Made by a program: the position numbers and the translations under genes
Shown: positions 1 to 4,393 of the stretch, in pieces
Layout: every line of letters begins with the position of its first letter
Position numbering within the stretch: position 1 is the first letter of the stretch
The notes under the pieces: generated by a model
Databases searched by the model: none
What the model was told of the DNA's origin: nothing
What the model saw: only the letters and a program-made list of their open reading frames with translations
NCBI GenBank assembly: GCA_003542355.1
Contig: DPKU01000107.1
Location: forward strand, 1-5,668
Direction: 5' to 3'
DNA length: 5,668 nt
Source of the DNA: Clostridiales bacterium
Lineage (GTDB): Bacteria; Bacillota; Clostridia; Peptostreptococcales; Anaerovoracaceae

Positions 1-1031
1 GAAGCCCATACGCTCAGCAGATAGGCTGCAGCGGTTGGCATCTGATCCTCCTGGCAGCTGTCGGTCGAAAAACCCTGGGTATCGGTCAGCGTCAGAACCG
101 GTATGCCAAAGGCACTGCAGAAGTCAACGAAATCAGCCATGGTCTCACAGACTTCGGCGGTCAAAGTCCGCTCCCCTGCATTTCCCGCTACGCCCACCGT
201 TTTCCCATTGAATCTGGCAAAGCAAAGCAGGATTTCGCTACAGTTTTCTCTGCGCAGTTCCAGTACCGAATCTTGGTCAGCGATTTCTAAAATCACGGAA
301 GATGGATCTGTATTTCCATCCTGCAGGGCCCGGGCAGGCCGGTTCAGGTCGTCTATCGGCTCTTCTTCGGGAGAAAGGTCCTCACTGGTCAGCGGCAAAT
401 AGGTGATCAGCCGTCGTATTTTCCCTAAAATTTCATCTTCGGTGCCTTTCCCGTCGGACAAGCGGCGTCCGGCAGGTTGATCCGACAGTTCAGCAAGCAT
501 GTCGCACCGTCTTGCATCTGTCGTTCTGGTAGCCGGAGGATTCACAAACAAACTGGCCTGGTTTTCCATGAAGACAAAATCGCAAAGTCCAGCCATCAAT
601 ACGCTGCCGCCACCGCAATTGTTGAATACCCCTGCGATTTGAGGAATGCGACCTTTGGCTTTCGTCTGAGCCCGATACAGCTTTCCGTAGGCGTTCAGCG
701 CATCTGCGCCTTCCCGGATACGAAGACCGACACTGTCCAGCAGTCCAATCATCGGCGCGCCTGATCTGAGCGCCATTTCGTACAGGCGAAGAATTTTTTC
801 GGCATGCATCTCCGATAAAGACCCTCCGAGCACTTGGGGATCCTGGCTGTAAATATAAATAGGACGGCCATCAACCGTGCCATAGCCGGTGATTACGCCG
901 TCCGAATATTCTCGCTTTCCTCCCTGGGTAAAATCGGTGTTTCTCGCAAGGATCTTCTCACCCATTTCCATAAAACTTCCGGCATCCAGAATAGATTCGA
1001 TCCTTCCTTTTGCCGATGCGGATGTTCCCAT
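1..1031 (-). CDS. Biotin-dependent acyl-CoA carboxyltransferase (MmdA/PccB-like), C-terminus beyond the left edge
   Basis: This open frame encodes 343 residues and runs off the left edge without a stop. The family moves a carboxyl group between biotin and an acyl-CoA, as in propionyl-CoA carboxylase beta or the alpha subunit of Na+-pumping methylmalonyl-CoA decarboxylase. Visible N-domain marks are DGVITGYGTVDGR (44-56), LGGSLSEMHAEKI (68-80), GAPMIGLLDS with RIREG (91-108), and the glycine-rich oxyanion segment NNCGGGSVL (137-145). The C-domain starts with GKTVGVAGN (276-284) and CSAFGIPVLTLTDTQGF (305-321). The usual TGP/VTGE segment of PccB is replaced by LFVNPP (161-166), and a TEDEILGKIRRLI linker (197-209) follows; I recall this variant from Clostridia. 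The ATG at 1031 has GGAGGG (1039-1044) seven bases upstream and a good promoter before that. About a third of the protein, including the second oxyanion hole, is missing, so the acyl-CoA substrate cannot be assigned. Decarboxylase partners (gamma subunit, biotin carrier, beta pump) would lie further left. Confidence 0.9.
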   Translation of the reverse strand, partial: MGTSASAKGRIESILDAGSFMEMGEKILARNTDFTQGGKREYSDGVITGYGTVDGRPIYIYSQDPQVLGGSLSEMHAEKILRLYEMALRSGAPMIGLLDSVGLRIREGADALNAYGKLYRAQTKAKGRIPQIAGVFNNCGGGSVLMAGLCDFVFMENQASLFVNPPATRTTDARRCDMLAELSDQPAGRRLSDGKGTEDEILGKIRRLITYLPLTSEDLSPEEEPIDDLNRPARALQDGNTDPSSVILEIADQDSVLELRRENCSEILLCFARFNGKTVGVAGNAGERTLTAEVCETMADFVDFCSAFGIPVLTLTDTQGFSTDSCQEDQMPTAAAYLLSVWA

Positions 1032-1075
1032 ATTGCTTCCCTCCATTTATACCCGGTGCAAACATAAATAAAATG

Positions 1076-1085
1076 GATGATCCTA
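1076..1085 (-). repeat. TAGGATCATC motif in the carboxyltransferase leader (left copy of an inverted pair)
   Basis: On the minus strand this reads TAGGATCATC, identical to the plus-strand copy at 1201-1210. It lies about 25-34 bases downstream of the predicted carboxyltransferase start site, inside the 5' leader. In both copies a TCAC precedes the 10-mer by three or four bases. A shared operator half-site or a shared mRNA element are both possible; chance is not excluded. Confidence 0.5.
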
Positions 1086-1087
1086 CC

Positions 1088-1105
1088 TGTGACCGGATTC
1101 TCACA
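1088..1105. promoter_or_regulatory. TGTGA-N8-TCACA palindrome, weak operator candidate
   Basis: TGTGA (1088-1092) and TCACA (1101-1105) form a 5-base inverted repeat around an 8-base centre, within the first 25 or so nucleotides of the predicted carboxyltransferase transcript. The arms are those of a CRP-type site, but CRP sites have a 6-base centre, so this may be another regulator's operator, a small RNA hairpin, or chance. Confidence 0.25.
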
Positions 1106-1115
1106 TTCGGCTTTT

Positions 1116-1144
1116 ATTATACTAGATACCTCAACACCATACAA
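1116..1144 (-). promoter_or_regulatory. Sigma-A-type promoter of the carboxyltransferase gene
   Basis: Read on the minus strand, TTGTAT (1139-1144) and a perfect TATAAT (1116-1121) are separated by exactly 17 bases. The expected start is near 1109, giving a leader of about 78 nucleotides before the ATG at 1031. The -35 box matches TTGACA at its first three positions. The promoter points away from that of the M20 gene. Confidence 0.75.
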
Positions 1145-1150
1145 ACCCTT

Positions 1151-1179
1151 TTTTGCCTATCCGATCATTATGTTATAAT
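1151..1179 (+). promoter_or_regulatory. Extended -10 sigma-A-type promoter of the M20 hydrolase gene
   Basis: TGTTATAATG (1171-1180) contains a perfect TATAAT (1174-1179) preceded by the TG of an extended -10 element. The -35 is weak: TTGCCT at 1153 leaves a 15-base spacer and TTTTGC at 1151 leaves 17, so the extended -10 probably compensates. Transcription should start near 1186, leaving about 40 nucleotides of leader before the ATG at 1226. Confidence 0.7.
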
Positions 1180-1200
1180 GTTGTCACACACTTCACGCTA

Positions 1201-1210
1201 TAGGATCATC
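1201..1210 (+). repeat. TAGGATCATC motif in the M20 gene leader (right copy of an inverted pair)
   Basis: This is an exact copy, in transcript sense, of the motif at 1076-1085 on the other strand. It lies about 16-25 bases downstream of the predicted M20 start site and ends four bases before the GGGAGG ribosome binding site. A protein or structure at this point could affect transcription or translation initiation. Confidence 0.5.
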
Positions 1211-1214
1211 GATT

Positions 1215-1220
1215 GGGAGG
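1215..1220 (+). promoter_or_regulatory. Ribosome binding site that fixes the M20 start
   Basis: GGGAGG is followed by five T residues and then the ATG at 1226. This selects 1226 over the in-frame upstream ATG at 1010, which lies inside the divergent carboxyltransferase gene and upstream of the predicted promoter. Confidence 0.85.
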
Positions 1221-1225
1221 TTTTT

Positions 1226-2395
1226 ATGCTATTTCAAGAAATTGACGCTTTTGTGGAAGCGCACAAGCAGGAAATGTTGAGCAAGTTTGAGCAGTTGGTA
1301 AGGTTGGAAAGCCATTTCGAAGAAAAAGACAACGTGCTAAAAGCCATGGCTTGGGTGCAAAAGGAATTTGAAAGCGAAGGATTTGAATGTCACATCGAAG
1401 GCACGACCAAAGATCGAGCGGGTTTGCTCATCGGTACCACGGGGCTGGATCGCAATGCGCCGCCGGTCATCCTATCGGGCCATGTGGATACGGTACACCG
1501 CCAAGGGAGCTTTGGGGAGGATGTCTGGCGCGTCGATGGAGACACGGTTTACGGTGCAGGCGTCAACGACATGAAAGGCGGGATCATCGAAGCCTTATAT
1601 ATAGTAAAGGCCTTGAACGCTATCGGCTATGACCGCACTCCGATCAAGATCCTCTTCGCCGGCGACGAAGAAGGTGATCACATCGGTACGGATACCAACC
1701 TGCTCTATACCAGAGAAAGCCGGGGCGCACTGGCCGCGTTCAATATGGAGACCGGTGTGGCCGGCGTTTTTACAGTGGCCAGGAAATCCTGTCACATATT
1801 CCATCTGACCGTCGAAGGTCAGGGCGGACATGCAGGAAATGATTTCACCACCTCGGAAAATGCGGTGGAAGAAGCCATGTGCAAAGCATTGGAAATCGTA
1901 AAGCTGACGGATATGGAAAAAGGTACGACCGTGGCAACGACTGTCATCCGAGGCGGTGATCATCCCAGCGCAATTCCGGCCTCCTGCGAAGTGACCCTGG
2001 ACGCCCGAGTCTCCTCTGTAGACGAAAAAGAGCGGATCTACCGCTCCATCGATGAGATATGCAAAACAGCATTCATTCCGGGTACACAGACAACGTATGC
2101 GCATTACGCCGCAAAATATGAAGGATATACCGAAAATGAACAGATCCGAAAGCTGCACGAATTCGTGAACGACATCGCAGAAGAGCTGGGCCAGACGGCC
2201 TACGGAAAATGCTATCGGGGCGGCGCTGCGGATTCGGGAAACATGGCCATTGCAGAGATTCCGGTCCTGTGCTCCTGCGGTATCGTCGGCGATTTCTCTC
2301 ACGATCGGAAAGAATTTGCCCTGCTCCACACCATGTATGACCGCACAAAGCTGTTCGCATCGGTTATTGCCGGGATCGATCGGTTTGAGATCTAA
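1226..2395 (+). CDS. M20 family metallopeptidase/amidohydrolase, carboxypeptidase G2 type
   Basis: This encodes a 389-residue cytoplasmic zinc hydrolase with no signal peptide. M20 enzymes cleave C-terminal amino acids, dipeptides or N-acyl/N-carbamoyl amino acids. The di-zinc site is complete: SGHVDTV (84-90, H86 and D88), GAGVNDMKGG (110-119, D115), GDEEGDH (146-152, base E148 and ligand E149), NMETG (173-177, E175) and FSHDRKEF (357-364, H359). The spacing from the first His to the other ligands agrees closely with carboxypeptidase G2, including 273 residues to the last His. The lid/dimerisation domain runs from about 185 to 295 and carries GGHAG (200-204, H202). RGGAADSGN (331-339) corresponds to the GGTDA stretch of the family. 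The gene stands alone on its strand under its own promoter and converges on the FAH gene with only 8 bases between stops. Family is certain; the substrate (folyl- or peptidyl-glutamate, N-acyl amino acid, dipeptide) cannot be read from sequence. Confidence 0.93.
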   Translation: MLFQEIDAFVEAHKQEMLSKFEQLVRLESHFEEKDNVLKAMAWVQKEFESEGFECHIEGTTKDRAGLLIGTTGLDRNAPPVILSGHVDTVHRQGSFGEDVWRVDGDTVYGAGVNDMKGGIIEALYIVKALNAIGYDRTPIKILFAGDEEGDHIGTDTNLLYTRESRGALAAFNMETGVAGVFTVARKSCHIFHLTVEGQGGHAGNDFTTSENAVEEAMCKALEIVKLTDMEKGTTVATTVIRGGDHPSAIPASCEVTLDARVSSVDEKERIYRSIDEICKTAFIPGTQTTYAHYAAKYEGYTENEQIRKLHEFVNDIAEELGQTAYGKCYRGGAADSGNMAIAEIPVLCSCGIVGDFSHDRKEFALLHTMYDRTKLFASVIAGIDRFEI

Positions 2396-2403
2396 TTCCT
2401 CCC

Positions 2404-3285
2404 CTATTCCCCCACGCGGTTGATTAGCGCGCCGATGCGCTCGATACGACATTCGATCGCATCTCCCTTTCGGAGATATTTGGGCGGGTCATAGCTGAAT
2501 GCCACGCCGGCTGGCGTTCCCGTGGCGATCAGCGTACCCGCCTTGAGCGTCATGCCGGCGGACAGTTCTTCGATGATCTGCGGAATCGTGGTGATCAGCA
2601 TCCGGGTATTGCTGCGCTGACGCAGCTCTCCGTTGACCCTGCACTCCAGATCCAACTGGCCCGGATCTTCGATCTCATCCGCTGATACGATACACGGCCC
2701 CAAAGGCGTAAAACCATCGAAGCTCTTTCCGAAATACCACTGATTGTGCCGCATCTGGATGTTTCTGGCGCTGATATCGTTCAGTATCGTATACCCGAAT
2801 ACATAGTCCAGCGCCCGATCCATTGGGACATTCTTCGCATCGCTTCCGATAACTACACACAATTCCACTTCGTAATCCAAACTGTCCACCAATCCGGAAT
2901 ACAACGGCACCGACCCAAATGGCGCCACGGTTTCGCTGACCCGCTTCGAAAAAAACACGGGATAAGTGGATTCCACCGCAGTCGACTGATGGTCAAAATC
3001 TCTGGACTCCCTGGCGTGATCTGCGTAATTTACCCCAAGATAAATCACATCCTGGAGCGGCCTGGGGATAGGCGCCAACCATTCTGTTCTGTCGATGTCC
3101 AACCCCGGAACATCCGCAGGAGGTCTCCGGAGAGCATCCATCTGCTCTTTCGATATACGTCGAATCAAGTCGTTCATATCCTCAAAAGAAAATCCCCAAT
3201 CCTCAGTCAGATAGATCCTCTTATGGCCGGCATATCCTACCGCCGGTTTTTCTTCCGTTCCGACTTTAACTGTGTAAAACCTCAT
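2404..3285 (-). CDS. Fumarylacetoacetate hydrolase (FAH) family protein
   Basis: This encodes 293 residues, the usual length for single-domain bacterial FAH enzymes with a short N-terminal extension. The family uses Mg2+/Mn2+ to hydrolyse, decarboxylate or tautomerise beta-diketo and related oxo-acids. The catalytic core is complete: YLGVNYADHARE (82-93), the metal ligands of DYEVEL (137-142, E139 and E141) and ILNDISAR (167-174, D170), the lysine motif FGKSFDGFTPLGP (185-197, K187), and the C-terminal ATGTPAGV (254-261) followed by YLRKGDAIE (270-278). It is the last gene of the three-gene operon. Its start lies 12 bases after the stop of the isomerase homologue, and its ribosome binding site GGGAG (3292-3296) follows that stop after one base, so translation is probably coupled. 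I see no intrinsic terminator after its TAG. Substrate is unknown: 2-hydroxyhepta-2,4-diene-1,7-dioate isomerase, acylpyruvase and oxaloacetate tautomerase/decarboxylase all belong here. Aromatic catabolism genes are absent, which argues against homoprotocatechuate degradation. Confidence 0.93.
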   Translation of the reverse strand: MRFYTVKVGTEEKPAVGYAGHKRIYLTEDWGFSFEDMNDLIRRISKEQMDALRRPPADVPGLDIDRTEWLAPIPRPLQDVIYLGVNYADHARESRDFDHQSTAVESTYPVFFSKRVSETVAPFGSVPLYSGLVDSLDYEVELCVVIGSDAKNVPMDRALDYVFGYTILNDISARNIQMRHNQWYFGKSFDGFTPLGPCIVSADEIEDPGQLDLECRVNGELRQRSNTRMLITTIPQIIEELSAGMTLKAGTLIATGTPAGVAFSYDPPKYLRKGDAIECRIERIGALINRVGE

Positions 3286-3297
3286 CTTACTCTCCCT

Positions 3298-4374
3298 TTA
3301 TACGACCAAATCTTTGGAAGAATCGCCGCCTTTTTCAAAATAGCGCGCCAGATCCAGAGGCGCAAAAATCCCCAGATCTGTCACAACACCGCTCACTAGA
3401 TGAGGCGGTGTGATATCAAAGCTGGGATAATATCCTTTGACTCCCTCTGCTGCGGTCCGCACGCCCATGGCCTGCAAAACGAATTCCGGATCCCGCATTT
3501 CAATGTGGATGGTATCCACCGTGGGGTGCCCTATATCCGGCGCACCGGTAACAAAATAGGGAACACCATGAAAATGGGCGGTAATGGCGATCTGATATGT
3601 ACCGATTTTATTAACTACATGCCCGTCGGCGCAGATCGCATCTGCTGCAGATGTAAAGACATCTATCTGCTCGTTTTTCATCACATAGGCAGGCATGTTG
3701 TCCGTGATCACGGTCACATCGAAGCCCATATCCCTGACCACGGTGGCGGTCAATCTGGCGCCCTGAAAGTACGGGCGAGTCTCCGGACAGAAGACGCGCA
3801 GAACCTTGCCGCGCTCTTTGCTTTCCCGAAGCATCATGCCAACGATGGTCTCCCCAAAGCATTGTGTCATGATCGTCCCGCGATTGGGGAACATATCCGC
3901 CAGATATGTTGCGATACGTGCGACTCTGCGATACCTTCCATCATTGATGGTCAGGGCTTCCTGACGGATGGCCTCATCGACTTTCCCGCCCCGGACCAGT
4001 GCTTCTTTCGCTGCCGCCAGACATCGATCCGTGATCTGCTGCATACGCAACCGGGTGGTAGGACGGGCGTTCACCATCATTTCCGCCGCACCGATCAGAT
4101 ATTGCATCTGTGACTGTTCGTCTTTGTTCCGGCATTCCCAAGCCGCCAGTGCCATGCCCATGGCCGCCGCACTGAATGGACCGGCACTCTGGGTAACCAT
4201 GTCCGTGATGGCCCGGGCAACTTCCCTGTGGCTTCGGCAGGTCACAAATTCCACTTTTCCTGGGTAGACTCTCCGGTCCAGGATACGAACGGCGCCAGCT
4301 TCGTACCAGGCGATATTTTCGTACTGCAGCATAAATGCCAGCCCATGATCCGGTCTTTCCTGCTTTATCATCAT
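3298..4374 (-). CDS. MtnA/eIF2B-like sugar-phosphate isomerase (S-methyl-5-thioribose-1-phosphate isomerase family)
   Basis: This encodes 358 residues, close to the usual MtnA length of about 350. MtnA converts 5-methylthioribose-1-phosphate to the ribulose form in methionine salvage; relatives act on ribose-1,5-bisphosphate or are eIF2B/aIF2B subunits. Retained marks are ARPT (103-106), the catalytic cysteine in TQC (C172, THC in MtnA), ETRPYFQGARLT (198-209), VITDNMP (222-228), the catalytic aspartate in SAADAI (D245, GADRI in MtnA), NKIGTY (255-260) and the C-terminal SFDITPPHL (318-326). The N-terminal RGAPAIG loop that shapes the MtnA active site is not recognisable and is replaced by TQSAGPFSAA (61-70), so the substrate may differ. 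The start at 4374 is chosen over an in-frame ATG at 4449 because AAGGA lies six bases upstream, and because 4449 would overlap the preceding gene. It sits 19 bases after the amidohydrolase stop. The frame ends in TAA. Exact reaction uncertain, family call strong. Confidence 0.85.
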   Translation of the reverse strand: MMIKQERPDHGLAFMLQYENIAWYEAGAVRILDRRVYPGKVEFVTCRSHREVARAITDMVTQSAGPFSAAAMGMALAAWECRNKDEQSQMQYLIGAAEMMVNARPTTRLRMQQITDRCLAAAKEALVRGGKVDEAIRQEALTINDGRYRRVARIATYLADMFPNRGTIMTQCFGETIVGMMLRESKERGKVLRVFCPETRPYFQGARLTATVVRDMGFDVTVITDNMPAYVMKNEQIDVFTSAADAICADGHVVNKIGTYQIAITAHFHGVPYFVTGAPDIGHPTVDTIHIEMRDPEFVLQAMGVRTAAEGVKGYYPSFDITPPHLVSGVVTDLGIFAPLDLARYFEKGGDSSKDLVV

Positions 4375-4380
4375 TACATT

Positions 4381-4386
4381 TCCTTT
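4381..4386 (-). promoter_or_regulatory. Ribosome binding site that fixes the isomerase homologue start
   Basis: On the minus strand AAAGGA is followed by six bases and then tandem ATG ATG codons (4374 and 4371). It lies in the 19-base gap after the amidohydrolase stop and favours the first ATG, at 4374. Confidence 0.7.
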
Positions 4387-4393
4387 ATGGCTC

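Noticed and set aside
103..1144. Several small open frames (60-99 codons) over the carboxyltransferase gene
   Set aside because: They overlap a continuous 343-codon frame with clear carboxyltransferase motifs and have no support of their own.
1010..1225. N-terminal extension of the M20 protein from an in-frame ATG at 1010
   Set aside because: The 72 extra residues have no M20 similarity, would start inside the divergent carboxyltransferase gene and span the promoter. The ATG at 1226 has a strong GGGAGG site.
1595..2452. Minus-strand open frame of 285 codons opposite the M20 gene
   Set aside because: It is Cys/His/Gly-rich with no family resemblance, is fully antisense to a well-supported M20 gene, and overlaps the end of the FAH gene.
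1..3730. Ten-base direct repeat GAAGCCCATA at 1-10 and 3721-3730
   Set aside because: Both copies lie inside unrelated coding sequences with no extended similarity, so it is most likely chance.
2746..4113. Two plus-strand open frames (217 and 237 codons) opposite the FAH and isomerase genes
   Set aside because: Both are shadows of genes with conserved catalytic motifs and show no protein-like motifs themselves.
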